Assembly (NCBI RefSeq): GCF_037335815.1
Contig: NZ_CP147841.1
Location: 3,596,001-3,660,000 of the forward strand
Source: Salinirubellus litoreus
Lineage (GTDB): Archaea > Halobacteriota > Halobacteria > Halobacteriales > Haloarculaceae
DNA length: 64,000 nt
Direction of reading: 5' to 3'
Shown here: in pieces, positions 1 through 9,073 of the stretch
Numbering within the stretch: the stretch's first letter is position 1
How the letters are laid out: each line of letters opens with the position of its first letter
Position numbers and translations under genes: made by a program
The notes under the pieces: generated by a model
Told to the model about the DNA's origin: nothing
Database searches by the model: none
The model's input: the letters and a program-made list of their open reading frames with translations, nothing else

Positions 1-425
1 ACCCAGAGGACGAACGTGTAGTGGTCGTGGTTGAAGTTCTCCCAGTGGAGCACGGTGGCGACGGCCATGAACCAGGTGAACGCCGCGATGCCGGGGAAGA
101 CGGGGGCCACACGGTGCCACTCCTCGCCGGTGGCGACCCGGTAGAAGAAGTAGACCCCCGCGCCGTAGCCGGCACCCATCAGCATCGGTGTCATGTCGGG
201 CCGTATCGTCCAGGCGAAGAGTTCGGTGGTTCGCCCCGGAAACCCGAAGAGGACCAGGAACGCCGCCGCGAGGAACGGGACGATGATCCAGGCCACCAAC
301 CGGGTGACGTGGAGGATCCGGTCGTCGCGGAGGGGGGCGTCGGTCGCCCCGTCGTCGGTCATTCCGCCGGGGGAACCGGGCGGGTCTACACCTCCGGGAG
401 CGCCGCGCACGCCGGACGGAGCCAT
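1..425 (-). CDS. Partial integral membrane protein, 3' part beyond the window
   Basis: The reading frame enters from the left edge and its start is inside the window. After an acidic, Gly/Pro-rich N-terminus it shows a hydrophobic segment (WIIVPFLVLAAAFLVLFGF), a second around MLMGAGYGAGVYFFYRV and a third beginning AAFTWFMAVATVL, so it is a multi-pass membrane protein. ATG 425 is preferred because a TATA-like AAATATCTA (on the opposite strand) is centred about 29 bases upstream, as for a leaderless transcript; ATG 362 is an in-frame alternative. I do not recognise the family. It could be a separate unit from porAB, whose last gene ends about 120 bases upstream of it. Confidence 0.6.
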   Translation of the reverse strand, partial: MAPSGVRGAPGGVDPPGSPGGMTDDGATDAPLRDDRILHVTRLVAWIIVPFLAAAFLVLFGFPGRTTELFAWTIRPDMTPMLMGAGYGAGVYFFYRVATGEEWHRVAPVFPGIAAFTWFMAVATVLHWENFNHDHYTFVLW

Positions 426-448
426 GGCTACTGACTCGTCCGTGGTGT

Positions 449-459
449 GAAATATCTAC
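449..459 (-). promoter_or_regulatory. TATA box of the edge-truncated membrane protein
   Basis: On the minus strand the box reads TAGATATTT, centred about 29 bases before ATG 425. The spacing fits a leaderless transcript and is the reason for choosing the longer start. Confidence 0.5.
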
Positions 460-546
460 CTGCGGGTCGCGCGGCCCGAGCGCGGGTCCGGATCGACGGC
501 TCGGGCACCACCGGGAGATCGGATCGGCCGACGACGGTGTCGATCC

Positions 547-1488
547 CTACCGGTGGGGGTCGAGCAGGTCGTAGGACCGCTCCCACTCGTAGTCCTCCTC
601 GAAGTAGCGCTCGGCGAGGGGGGTCTCGGGCATCTCGCCGGTCGAGCGCTTCTCCTGGCCGTAGGAGGGGCGGTCGGCGTCGTGGTAGAACCGACCGGTG
701 AGGACCTTGCCCTCGTGGAGTGCCGTCTCGGTCTCGTACATCATGTCGGCGGCCTCGCGGCGGTCGCCGGTGTCGAACTCGTAGTCGTCGTTCTGCTGGA
801 CGTCGATGTACGGGACGTACTGCTTTGCGTCCTTGTTCCAGGTCGGACACTGGGTGAGGAAGTCGATGTGGGAGAACCCGTCGTGCTCGATGGCCTCGAC
901 CAGTATCTCGCGGGCCTGGTTGGGGTTGACCGCGGCGGTCCGGGCGACGTAGGACGACCCGGCGGCCAGCGACATCGAGAGCGGGCGCACCGGATCCTTC
1001 GCCGAGCCGTGGGGCTGGGTCTTGGACTTGTGGCCCTTCGGGCTCGTCGGGGACGTCTGGCCCTTCGTGAGCCCGAAGATCTCGTTGTTGAACACGATGT
1101 AGGTCATGTCGTGGTTCTCCCGGGCGGTGTGCATGAAGTGGTTCCCGCCGATGCCGTAGCCGTCGCCGTCGCCGCCCGCCGCGACCACTTCGAGGCCGGG
1201 ATTGGCGAGCTTCGTGGCGCGTGCGACCGGGAGCGATCGGCCGTGGATGGAGTGGAAGCCGTAACTCTCGAAGTACGAGGAGAGCTTGCCCGAGCAACCG
1301 ATACCCGTGACGAGCATCACCTCGTCGGGGCTCTTGCCGAGGTCGGACATCGCCCCCTTCAGCGCCTTGAGGACGCCGAAGTCACCGCATCCGGGACACC
1401 ACGTCGCCTGTGGCTCGATACCGGGCGTGAACTCGTCCTGTTCGGTCGTCTGTCCCTCGTGTTCGCCGATGGCGCTGAATGCACTCAT
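547..1488 (-). CDS. porB: 2-oxoacid:ferredoxin oxidoreductase beta subunit, probably PorB
   Basis: Beta subunit of a CoA-acylating 2-oxoacid:ferredoxin oxidoreductase, the enzyme that replaces the pyruvate or 2-oxoglutarate dehydrogenase complex in haloarchaea. The 313-residue protein carries the thiamine diphosphate/Mg site GGDGDGYGIGGNH (about residues 105-117) with a following N-rich strand, CPGCGD at 31-36 and a further Cys in GIGCSG (65) that could serve the [4Fe-4S] cluster. Start ATG 1488 lies 3 bases after the stop of porA, so the two are one transcript. Pairing of a 631-residue alpha chain with a 313-residue beta chain fits my memory of haloarchaeal pyruvate enzymes better than the shorter 2-oxoglutarate enzymes, but substrate is not decided by sequence; KorB is the alternative. 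Confidence 0.85.
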   Translation of the reverse strand: MSAFSAIGEHEGQTTEQDEFTPGIEPQATWCPGCGDFGVLKALKGAMSDLGKSPDEVMLVTGIGCSGKLSSYFESYGFHSIHGRSLPVARATKLANPGLEVVAAGGDGDGYGIGGNHFMHTARENHDMTYIVFNNEIFGLTKGQTSPTSPKGHKSKTQPHGSAKDPVRPLSMSLAAGSSYVARTAAVNPNQAREILVEAIEHDGFSHIDFLTQCPTWNKDAKQYVPYIDVQQNDDYEFDTGDRREAADMMYETETALHEGKVLTGRFYHDADRPSYGQEKRSTGEMPETPLAERYFEEDYEWERSYDLLDPHR

Positions 1489-1491
1489 GGA

Positions 1492-3387
1492 TTAGTCACC
1501 CGCAGCGGGGAGGTACGTGGTCGTGTCGTTGGGCACGTCCGTCTCCCCGTTCGTGTTCGTCTCGAACCCCTCGACGATCTCGCGCGGCTCGAAGGGGTTG
1601 CCGTTGTACTTGAGCAGACTGGACATCTTCGGGCCGAACCGACCGAGACAGCCCTGGACGTGGCGCTTGAACTGCGCCGTCGCGTTCATCTCGACGACCA
1701 GGCACGACTCGACGGATTCGAGGAACGCCGTCACCTCCTGCTCGGGGAACGGCATCAGGTCCGAGACGGAGATGGACTTCACGGAGTGGCCGGCGTCGTT
1801 CAGCCGGTCGACGGCCTCCTCGACGGTGCCCTGCTGGCTGCCCCAGGTCATGATGCCGTACTCGGCGTCCTCGGGGCCGTGGTAGGCCTGGTTCGACTCG
1901 TCCTGGCCGCGCTCGTCGAGCTCCTCGCGGATGTTGGTGAGCTTCGAGAGCCGGCGGTTCATCTGGGCGACCCGGTTGTCGGGGTCCTCCGCGATGTGGC
2001 CGGTCGGCCAGTGCTCGTTGCCCGAGGCGAGGAAGCGCCCACCGGTCTGGCCGGGGATCGACCGGGGCGAGGAGCCGCGCTCGGTCTCGTAGTTGTAGCG
2101 CTCGAACTTCCCGGAGTGGTGGTGGGCCGCCTCGGCGATCTCGTCCTCGGTGAGCGTGTTGCCCGGGTCGGGGTTGGGCTCGCGGTCGAACACCGACTCT
2201 GGGACGTTCACGAGCTCGCCCGAGAGCTTCTGATCGTAGACGACGATGGCCGGCAGGTGGTACTCGTAGGCGAGCCGGAACGCGTCGCGCGTCTGCTCGT
2301 AGGCCTCGATGGCGTCGCCGGGCGCGAACACGACGCGGTTCGAGTCACCCTGACTCGTGTAGAGGACGTGCTCGAGGTCGGCCTGCTCGGGTTTGGTGGG
2401 CATCCCGGTCGAGGGGCCGGCCCGCATCGACTCCAGGAGGACCACGGGCGTCTCGGTCATCTCGGCGAGCCCGAGCGGTTCGCTCATCAGCGCGAACCCG
2501 CCACCCGAGGAGCCGGACATCGCCTTCACGCCGGCGTGGGAGGCCCCGATAGCGAGCGCGGCGGCGGCGATCTCGTCCTCGACCTGCTCGGAGACGCCAC
2601 CGAGGTCCGGGAGGTACTGGGTCATCAGCGTGAACACCTCGGTCCACGGGGTCATCGGGTAGCCCGCGATGAACCGGCAGCCCTCGTCGATGGCACCGAA
2701 GGTGATCCCGTTGGAGCCGCTGACCAGCACCTGCTCCTCCTCGTGTTCGCCCTCGGGCATCCGGAGGTCGTGGGTGAAGTCGAACTCGGCCGCGTCGTCT
2801 GCGGCCGCCTGGAGGATCTCGAGGTTCGTCTCGAGCACCTCGCCGTCCATCCGCTCCTCCATCAGTTCCTCGATGTGGCCGAGGTCGTACTCCAGCAGGG
2901 CGCAGGTGACGCCGACGCCGGCGGTGTTGCGCATCACCTCACGGCCCATCTCGCGGGCCATACCCCGGAGGTCGACCGGGTAGACGTTCCAGTCGTTCTC
3001 CTCGACGCGCTCGTCGAAATCCTCGATGTCGTCGGTGTCGAGCAGCCCCTCGTCGTAGACGATGACCCCGCCCTCCCGAAGCTCGTCGAGGTTCTCCGAG
3101 AGCGGCTTGACCTGCTCGTTGCCGTAGACGGTGCCCTCCCGCTCGTTCCGGGCGAACGAGTCGCCAAGCGCGAGCAGGCAGTTGTACCCGTCGCCGCGCG
3201 AGCGGACCGGCTCGGGCGACGCCCGCACCTCGACGTACGTGTGGCCACCGCGGATGCGCGAGGGGTAGTGCCGGTGTGTGAACACGTGCAGCCCCGAGCG
3301 CATCAGCGCCTTGGCGAAGTTCTGGCTCGTCGAGTCGATGCCGTCGCCGGACCCGCCGGCGATCCGCCAGACGAGTTCTTCAGTCAT
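1492..3387 (-). CDS. porA: 2-oxoacid:ferredoxin oxidoreductase alpha subunit, probably PorA
   Basis: Fused gamma-alpha chain (631 residues) of the ferredoxin-dependent 2-oxoacid oxidoreductase. Residues 1-190 form the gamma part, starting with GGSGDGID, and the alpha part from about 220 has the conserved YPMTP motif (243-247) of the pyrimidine-binding domain, then the transketolase C-like domain near the end (LMPFPEQEV, VEMNATAQF). No extra ferredoxin domain is present, so electrons pass to a separate 2Fe-2S ferredoxin. It precedes porB with a 3-base gap. ATG 3387 has GGTGATG 5 bases upstream as a ribosome site, which is less usual here than leaderless starts. KorA is the alternative assignment. 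Confidence 0.85.
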   Translation of the reverse strand: MTEELVWRIAGGSGDGIDSTSQNFAKALMRSGLHVFTHRHYPSRIRGGHTYVEVRASPEPVRSRGDGYNCLLALGDSFARNEREGTVYGNEQVKPLSENLDELREGGVIVYDEGLLDTDDIEDFDERVEENDWNVYPVDLRGMAREMGREVMRNTAGVGVTCALLEYDLGHIEELMEERMDGEVLETNLEILQAAADDAAEFDFTHDLRMPEGEHEEEQVLVSGSNGITFGAIDEGCRFIAGYPMTPWTEVFTLMTQYLPDLGGVSEQVEDEIAAAALAIGASHAGVKAMSGSSGGGFALMSEPLGLAEMTETPVVLLESMRAGPSTGMPTKPEQADLEHVLYTSQGDSNRVVFAPGDAIEAYEQTRDAFRLAYEYHLPAIVVYDQKLSGELVNVPESVFDREPNPDPGNTLTEDEIAEAAHHHSGKFERYNYETERGSSPRSIPGQTGGRFLASGNEHWPTGHIAEDPDNRVAQMNRRLSKLTNIREELDERGQDESNQAYHGPEDAEYGIMTWGSQQGTVEEAVDRLNDAGHSVKSISVSDLMPFPEQEVTAFLESVESCLVVEMNATAQFKRHVQGCLGRFGPKMSSLLKYNGNPFEPREIVEGFETNTNGETDVPNDTTTYLPAAGD

Positions 3388-3880
3388 GGTGCATCACCAG
3401 GGGGTTACGCATACCTCTAGAAGAACGGGCGCGCGACTAAAGCGTTTGCTACTCTATAGCACGCATTAATAATGACAGAAAACGCAGGACGGACCGGAGG
3501 TAGCCACCGGCGACGGATGACACGGAGGGTCGTCCTGTCAGGTATATTTCCCAACTTCCTAACTTTAATTCCTATTTTGTGTTAATAAAATTTATAAAGT
3601 CTGGCGATCCGGCCGGCGGGGACAGTTCGGCGGTGGCGGAAACGGGAGGAATTACCGTGGACCGGGCCGCCTCGGTCGGACAGCCATCGCGAGCGGACGA
3701 CCGACGGGGGGTGTCCGGGTCGACGGATGCGCCCGTCCGCGGTCCTAGGAACCCCCGACTGGGATGCCGGCGTCGATGGCCCGGCGGCCCGGAGGCTGGT
3801 CTGGCGTCCGTTCTCGACCGGCCGTTCGAACCGGTGCCGCAGGAGATATAACGACGTAACCCCGAAGGGACACGAGACGG
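3388..3880. other. Intergenic region with an AT-rich island
   Basis: About 490 bases between the divergent porA and DICT genes hold no credible gene. The stretch 3541-3600 is a sharp AT-rich island (TTTAATTCCTATTTTG, then TTAATAAAATTTATAAAG) in DNA that is otherwise very GC-rich. porA-side sequence has TATA-like words (CTTTAG near 3438-3443, CTATAG near 3454-3459). No origin-type repeats were seen. Confidence 0.5.
3844..3852 (+). promoter_or_regulatory. TATA box of the DICT-domain gene
   Basis: AGATATAAC is centred about 33 bases before ATG 3881, predicting a transcript with only a few untranslated bases. Confidence 0.5.
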
Positions 3881-4624
3881 ATGTCCCTCAGCGAGCTGAT
3901 ACGAGGCGTGGAGGACCACGAGAAGACGCTCACGGTCTTCAACGCCGATCCGGAGGCAGTCGAGGCGGTCGAGGAGCGGTTCCACGACCGGAACCTGACG
4001 GTGAGGGCCGAACGGACGGAGTCGGGTAGACCGCGGGCGTTCGTGGTGCTGTCGAGCGGCGATCCCGAGGAAGAGGAGGAGGAGTTCGTCACGGCGGCCG
4101 GTCTCGAGGACCTGATCGGCGAGGGCGACCGGACCGACCCCGGCTTCGACGACGCCTCCTACCGGCCGATACTCGACCACCTCGACGAGACGATGTTCAC
4201 GTCCTACGACACCCGGCAGATGGTCGCGGCCTCCCGCGAGATCGAGGACCGCGCCTGGCGGCTCGGAACGGGGTCGCTCCACGCCGGGTTCCAGTACCTC
4301 TCGATCCTCGAGGACCAGATGGACGTCTACGAGCGCCTCGCCTCGAAGGACGGCCTCGACGTCCACGCCTACGCCTACCCCGACCAGGAGACGGTCCCGG
4401 TCCACGACACCGACCTCACGATCCACGTCGAGCGGAGCCGGGAGATCGAGACGTCGTGGTTCGTCGCCTACGACGGCGGCGGCGTCGACGTCAACAAGTG
4501 TGCTCTCCTGGCCGAGGAGCGCGACCCGCGGACGTTCTACGGCTTCTGGACGTACGACCCGGACACCGTCGACTGGATCGTCGAGTACCTCGAACGGTCC
4601 TACGGGCTCGTCGAGTCCCGCTGA
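3881..4624 (+). CDS. DICT sensory domain protein
   Basis: A soluble 247-residue protein that resembles haloarchaeal DICT-domain proteins (a sensor domain otherwise linked to diguanylate cyclases and two-component systems). Family features are the N-terminal SLSELIRGVEDHEKTL, an acidic loop (residues about 67-72, EEEEEE) and the C-terminal FYGFWTYDPDTVDWIVEYL. No output domain, membrane segment or DNA-binding domain is attached, so a signal would have to be passed by protein contact. It is monocistronic, with a TATA box just upstream. Ligand and partner are unknown. Confidence 0.65.
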   Translation: MSLSELIRGVEDHEKTLTVFNADPEAVEAVEERFHDRNLTVRAERTESGRPRAFVVLSSGDPEEEEEEFVTAAGLEDLIGEGDRTDPGFDDASYRPILDHLDETMFTSYDTRQMVAASREIEDRAWRLGTGSLHAGFQYLSILEDQMDVYERLASKDGLDVHAYAYPDQETVPVHDTDLTIHVERSREIETSWFVAYDGGGVDVNKCALLAEERDPRTFYGFWTYDPDTVDWIVEYLERSYGLVESR

Positions 4625-4681
4625 GCGCCCGCTCGCCGTTCCGCCCTGTCCCGCATCCGCCCTCGGTTTGGAATAAACTTC

Positions 4682-4693
4682 GACAACGTTGTC
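4682..4693. promoter_or_regulatory. Perfect 12-bp palindrome upstream of the exporter operon
   Basis: GACAACGTTGTC is a perfect palindrome whose centre is about 25 bases upstream of the TATA box at 4708-4716. That position suits a dimeric regulator of the operon 4780-8946. No copy was seen elsewhere in the window. Confidence 0.4.
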
Positions 4694-4707
4694 AGTAGTT
4701 TGCCGAA

Positions 4708-4716
4708 CCTTATTGG
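4708..4716 (+). promoter_or_regulatory. TATA box of the S-layer-like/RND operon
   Basis: CCTTATTGG is centred 27 bases before ATG 4739, not before the GTG (4780) that opens the long frame. The transcript is therefore predicted to begin at or next to ATG 4739. Confidence 0.5.
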
Positions 4717-4738
4717 CCTGGCATCGTTCGGTCCGGGC

Positions 4739-4783
4739 ATGAACTGTCGAGTCGGCGCGACGAGGCGGGAGGATCCGTCGTGA
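4739..4783 (+). CDS. Putative 14-codon leaderless leader peptide
   Basis: ATG 4739 sits at the predicted transcription start and opens a 14-codon frame (MNCRVGATRREDPS) whose TGA overlaps the GTG of the next gene (GTGA, 4780-4783). Either it is a translated leader coupled to the downstream gene, or a one-base error separates it from that gene and it is really its N-terminus. Sequence alone cannot choose. Confidence 0.35.
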   Translation: MNCRVGATRREDPS

Positions 4784-6387
4784 GAGGTCGTCGCGCGCTG
4801 ATCCTGATTCTGGTGGTGGCGATGGTGGTGGTCCCGGCCGCGACGGTCGTCGTCGCGGACACGCGGGGCGAGCCCCACCTGTCCGCCGAACTGCCCGACA
4901 ACCGCGTCGAGGCGGGCGAGGTGACGGCCCTCGAACTACAGATAAGCAACACGGCGACGGTCGAGTCGGGTAGCCGCAACCCCACGGACATCCAGCGGGC
5001 CACCGCCGCCCGCGGCGTGCGGGTCAGCCTCCGGTCGGGCGACGCCCCGATCCAGGTGCGGACGAACGCGAGGCGGCTGGGACAGATACCGGACGGCGGG
5101 GTCGCCTCGGTCCCGTTCGAGGTCGTGGTCGACGAGGACGCCGAGCCCGGGCGGTACCGGGTCCCCGTCGACGTCGAGTACACCTACACCGAACTCATCG
5201 ACGACCGTGACCGGTTCCGCGACGAGGACACGGTCGACGAGACGCTGTACGTCGGCGTCCGGGTCGTCCCCGCGGCGGACTTCGCCGTCGTCGAGACGAC
5301 GACCGAGGCGGCGATCGGCGCGAACGGCTCGATCCGGATGGCCGTCGAGAACACGGGGAACGCACCCGCCCGGGAGGCGACCCTCTCGGTGCAGTCGACG
5401 AGCGGTTCGCTCACCTTCGGGGAGAGCCCGACGGCGGAGACATACGTCGGAGACTGGCCGGCCGGCGAGCGCCGAAACTTCACGTTCAGCGCGAGCGTGG
5501 CCGGCGACGTCGAACCCCGTTCGATCGCGCTCGGTGCCAGCGTCCGGTACGAGGACGAGGACGGCGTCCCGCAGAACGCCTCGCTCACGACGGGTGCCAG
5601 ACCCGCCGAGGAGCAGTCGTTCTCGCTCGCCGAGACGGACGGGAGCCTCCGCGTCGACAGCGAGGGTAACCTGACCGGGACGATCCGCAACGGAGGGCCG
5701 GTGGCCGCCGACAACGCGGTGCTGGTCCTCGAGGACCCCGGCTCGAACGTCGACGCGACCGAGCGGGAGTTCGCGCTCGGCGACCTCGAACCGAACGAGT
5801 CGACGAGCTTCGGCTACGAGATCGAGATCTCCGACTCCGCACGCGCCGGCCCCCGCCAGTTCACCTACCGGGTCCGGTACGACGACGCCAACGGTGTCAC
5901 CACCCGGTCCGACCCGCTGTACGCACGCTACGACGTCGGCCCCTCACAGCAGGTGTTCGACGTCGAGACGAACGCGACCGTCGGTGCCGGCGGGTCGACA
6001 CAGCTCCGGGTCCAGCTGACCAACAACCGCGACGTGCCGGTGAGCGACGTCTCGGCGAAGCTGTTCGCCGACTCGCCCATCAGCGTGAGCGACGACGAGG
6101 CGTTCGTCGACACCATCGAACCGGGCGGGACCGAGACCCTGACGTTCGCCATCGGGGCGGCGGGGTCGGCGACGCCGAAGGTCTACCCCGTCTCGCTCGA
6201 CTTCCAGTACGACGAGCCCGACGGCGACACGAAGCTCTCGGACACCTACCGGGTCCCGGTCGAGGTGACCGAGAGCGAGGGCGGCGGGTTCCTGGGCCTG
6301 CTGCTCGGCCCGGGCGGCCTCCTGGTGTTCCTGGCCGTCGGCGGGGTCGCGGGCGTGGTCCTGTTCCGCCGCTCGCGCTCGGCGTAG
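4780..6387 (+). CDS. Secreted, membrane-anchored S-layer-like domain protein (COG1361 type)
   Basis: 535 residues: signal peptide (RGRRALILILVVAMVVV, cleaved near AADTR), a long acidic extracellular part made of repeated beta-sandwich modules recognisable by phrases such as ENTGNAPA, IRNGGPVAADN and TNNRDVPVSD, then one C-terminal membrane helix (about 505-528) ended by RRSRSA. Several N-x-S/T sites allow N-glycosylation. Its stop codon directly precedes the ATG of the RND exporter, a pairing common in archaea, so it is probably the extracellular partner of that transporter. Start GTG 4780 is uncertain because of the overlapping upstream frame. Confidence 0.75.
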   Translation: MRGRRALILILVVAMVVVPAATVVVADTRGEPHLSAELPDNRVEAGEVTALELQISNTATVESGSRNPTDIQRATAARGVRVSLRSGDAPIQVRTNARRLGQIPDGGVASVPFEVVVDEDAEPGRYRVPVDVEYTYTELIDDRDRFRDEDTVDETLYVGVRVVPAADFAVVETTTEAAIGANGSIRMAVENTGNAPAREATLSVQSTSGSLTFGESPTAETYVGDWPAGERRNFTFSASVAGDVEPRSIALGASVRYEDEDGVPQNASLTTGARPAEEQSFSLAETDGSLRVDSEGNLTGTIRNGGPVAADNAVLVLEDPGSNVDATEREFALGDLEPNESTSFGYEIEISDSARAGPRQFTYRVRYDDANGVTTRSDPLYARYDVGPSQQVFDVETNATVGAGGSTQLRVQLTNNRDVPVSDVSAKLFADSPISVSDDEAFVDTIEPGGTETLTFAIGAAGSATPKVYPVSLDFQYDEPDGDTKLSDTYRVPVEVTESEGGGFLGLLLGPGGLLVFLAVGGVAGVVLFRRSRSA

Positions 6388-8946
6388 ATGGCCGGTCCCG
6401 TCGACTACCAGCGGTTCATCGACGCCGCCGACGACCAGATCGTCAACCATCCCAAGCGGATCGTCGTCGCGTTCCTCCTACTGACGGTCGTGTTCGCGGG
6501 CGGGCTGGCGAACGTCTCGACCGACGCCGGGACCATGGGGTTCACCCAGGACGTCCCCGCGCAGGTCGCCTTCGAGCAGGTCCAGGAGAAGTTCGGGCCG
6601 GCGTTCGCCGCCGACACCGGGAGCACGCAGCTCATCCAGTCGGGCCAGAACGTCCTCTCGAAGCGGGAGATGATACGGATGCTGACCGTCCAGCAGCGCC
6701 TCCAGGAGACCGAGGGGCTCCGGGTCGAGTCGACCTCGGGGGCCGCGAGCGTGGTTGCCCGGAGCATCGACCCGTCCGCCGACACCCTGGAGGAGCAGAT
6801 CGACGTCCTGGAGGAAGCGACGCCGGGTCGGATCGACCGCGCCGTCCGGGCGGCCGACTCGCGGGGTGACGGCATCGCCGGACTCCTCTCGCAGGACTAC
6901 AACCCGCAGTCGGCGTCCGCGTCGGCGACCATCGGGGTCGTCACCCACGAGATCCCGACGGGGATATCGAGCTCGGCCGGGCAGGGCGGCTCCTCGCCGC
7001 TGACGCCGATCCAGCTCCGCGCGGAGTTCGTCGTGAACTCCGTCGACGCCGACATCCGCGTGTTCGGCGAGGGGATCATCTCCGCGGAGTTCGGCAACGT
7101 CATCTTCGACTCGCTCATCGTCACCGTCCCCGCGGCGGTCGTGTTCATCGTCGTCTTCCTGATCGTCGCCTACCGGGACCTCGCCGACCTGCTGCTGGGG
7201 CTACTCTCGCTGTTGATGGCCATCGTCTGGACGTTCGGATTCATGGGACTCGCCGGCATCCCGTTCAACCAGATACTCATCGCGGTCCCCCCGCTCCTGC
7301 TCGCGGTCGGGATCGACTTCGGCATCCACGCGGTCAACCGCTACCGCGAGGAACGCGTCGAGGGGTACGATATCGAGACGTCGATGCGGACCGCGACCGA
7401 CCAGCTCCTGGTCGCGTTCTTCATCGTGATGGGGACGACCGTCATCGGGTTCGGAGCGAACCTCACCTCCGCGCTCCCGCCGATCAGGGACTTCGGTATC
7501 GTCGCCGGCGTCGGTATCGTCTTTACGTTCCACATCTTCGGTATCTTCCTCCCCGCGGCGAAGGTGCTGCTCGACAAATCGCGGGATAAGTACCCGATAC
7601 CGACCTTCTCGACGACGCCGCTGGGCTCGGAGGGGTCGGCACTGGGCCGGGCGCTCTCGGGCGGCGTCGGTGTCGCCCGCTACGCGCCCGTGGTGTTCGT
7701 CCTCCTCATGATCGGGGTCGCCGGGGTCGCCGGGTTCTACGCGACCGGTATCGACACGACGTTCTCGAACGAGGACTTCCTGCCCCCCGAGGAGACCCCG
7801 CCCTACCTGGCGAACCTCCCCGAGCCGTTCAAGCCCTCCGAGTACACCGTCACGCGCGACCTCAACTACCTCGAGGAGAAGTTCTCCGTGAGCCAGTCCT
7901 CCTCGGTGACGATGTACGTCGAGGGACCGTTGCGCCGGAGCTACGCCCTCGAATCCATCTATCGTGCCGGGGATGACCCGCCGGATTCGTTCGTCCGGAC
8001 GGACGGCCGCGCCGAGTCCACGAGCATCGTCACGATCATCCAGAATCGCGCGGCGAGCGACCCCGAGTTCCGGCGGCTCGTCGACCGAAACGACCGCGAC
8101 GACAACGGCATCCCCGACCAGAACCTCGAGCGGGTCTACGACTACCTCCTGAACTCCGACTCGCGGGGGGACGCCCTGGAGTACATCACCGAGGACTACC
8201 GGGCGACGCAGGTCGTCTACAGCGTCGAGGCCGACGCCTCCCAGTCCGAGATCACCGCCGACGCCCGAACCATCGCGGATGACTTCCGCCTCGCGGCCAC
8301 GGCGACCGGCTCGACCGTCGTCTTCGAGGCCATCTCCAGCCTCATCCTCGAGTCGGCCGTCGTGAGCCTCGCCGTCGCGCTCGGCGGGACCGTCGTCTTC
8401 CTCCTGTTCATCTACTGGGTGCTCGAGGGACGGCCCTCGCTGGGGCTGGCGAACACCCTCCCGATCGTCATCACGGTCGCGATGGTGGCCGGGACGATGC
8501 GGCTCGCGGGCATCTCGTTCAACGCCTTCACCGCGACCATCCTCGCCATCACCATCGGGCTGGGCATCGACTACTCCGTCCACGTCACCCACCGGTTCGC
8601 CGACGAGTACGAGACGAACGGCCACGATCTGTTCACCGCCCTCGGGCGCACCGTACGCGGGACCGGCGGGGCGCTCGCGGGGTCGATGCTGACGACCGTG
8701 TTCGGTATCGGCGTGCTCGTCCTGTCGGTGTTCCCGGCCATCGGCCAGTTCGGCCTGCTCGCGGCGCTCTCGGTGTTCTACGCCTTCCTCGCCTCGCTGT
8801 TCGTCCTCCCGTCGGCGCTCGTGGTCTGGGCGCGCCTCTTCGACCGGGGAGGTGGGGGGATCGCCGAGACCGGCGAGCAGAGCCCCCCCGACGAGCCCGA
8901 ACGGACCGGACCGGCGGGTCCGACCGACCGGGAGACCCCGACGTAG
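6388..8946 (+). CDS. RND/MMPL-family exporter (SSD-type permease)
   Basis: An 852-residue membrane transporter with the duplicated RND plan: membrane helix 1 near 25-45, a large outer loop, helices 2-6 (about 230-390), helix 7 near 425-445, a second outer loop, then helices 8-12 (about 645-830). Each half has the typical helix-4 motif, GIDFGIHAVNRYREE in the first and GLGIDYSVHVTHRF in the second, whose Asp residues carry protons. Substrate is unknown; relatives move lipids and hydrophobic compounds. ATG follows the stop of the S-layer-like gene without a gap. The last 30 residues are a hydrophilic Pro/Glu-rich tail. Confidence 0.85.
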   Translation: MAGPVDYQRFIDAADDQIVNHPKRIVVAFLLLTVVFAGGLANVSTDAGTMGFTQDVPAQVAFEQVQEKFGPAFAADTGSTQLIQSGQNVLSKREMIRMLTVQQRLQETEGLRVESTSGAASVVARSIDPSADTLEEQIDVLEEATPGRIDRAVRAADSRGDGIAGLLSQDYNPQSASASATIGVVTHEIPTGISSSAGQGGSSPLTPIQLRAEFVVNSVDADIRVFGEGIISAEFGNVIFDSLIVTVPAAVVFIVVFLIVAYRDLADLLLGLLSLLMAIVWTFGFMGLAGIPFNQILIAVPPLLLAVGIDFGIHAVNRYREERVEGYDIETSMRTATDQLLVAFFIVMGTTVIGFGANLTSALPPIRDFGIVAGVGIVFTFHIFGIFLPAAKVLLDKSRDKYPIPTFSTTPLGSEGSALGRALSGGVGVARYAPVVFVLLMIGVAGVAGFYATGIDTTFSNEDFLPPEETPPYLANLPEPFKPSEYTVTRDLNYLEEKFSVSQSSSVTMYVEGPLRRSYALESIYRAGDDPPDSFVRTDGRAESTSIVTIIQNRAASDPEFRRLVDRNDRDDNGIPDQNLERVYDYLLNSDSRGDALEYITEDYRATQVVYSVEADASQSEITADARTIADDFRLAATATGSTVVFEAISSLILESAVVSLAVALGGTVVFLLFIYWVLEGRPSLGLANTLPIVITVAMVAGTMRLAGISFNAFTATILAITIGLGIDYSVHVTHRFADEYETNGHDLFTALGRTVRGTGGALAGSMLTTVFGIGVLVLSVFPAIGQFGLLAALSVFYAFLASLFVLPSALVVWARLFDRGGGGIAETGEQSPPDEPERTGPAGPTDRETPT

Positions 8947-9073
8947 CGTCGTCACCCCCTCACCGGTCGGGGGGCACCGGCCCGCTCGACACCGATCAGT
9001 GTCAAACGGGACACAACACCTATCACCGGCGGGACCCCACAACGAACTGAAGAGTTCGGTCACTCTAGAGAGG

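Noticed and set aside
553..3420. 955-codon open frame on the plus strand
   Set aside because: It is antisense to porA-porB across both genes, with low-complexity Val/Leu/Arg/Gly composition produced by high-GC codon bias; the minus-strand proteins carry clear motifs.
3541..3600. AT-rich island as replication origin
   Set aside because: No orc1/cdc6 gene and no origin recognition box pairs were seen nearby.
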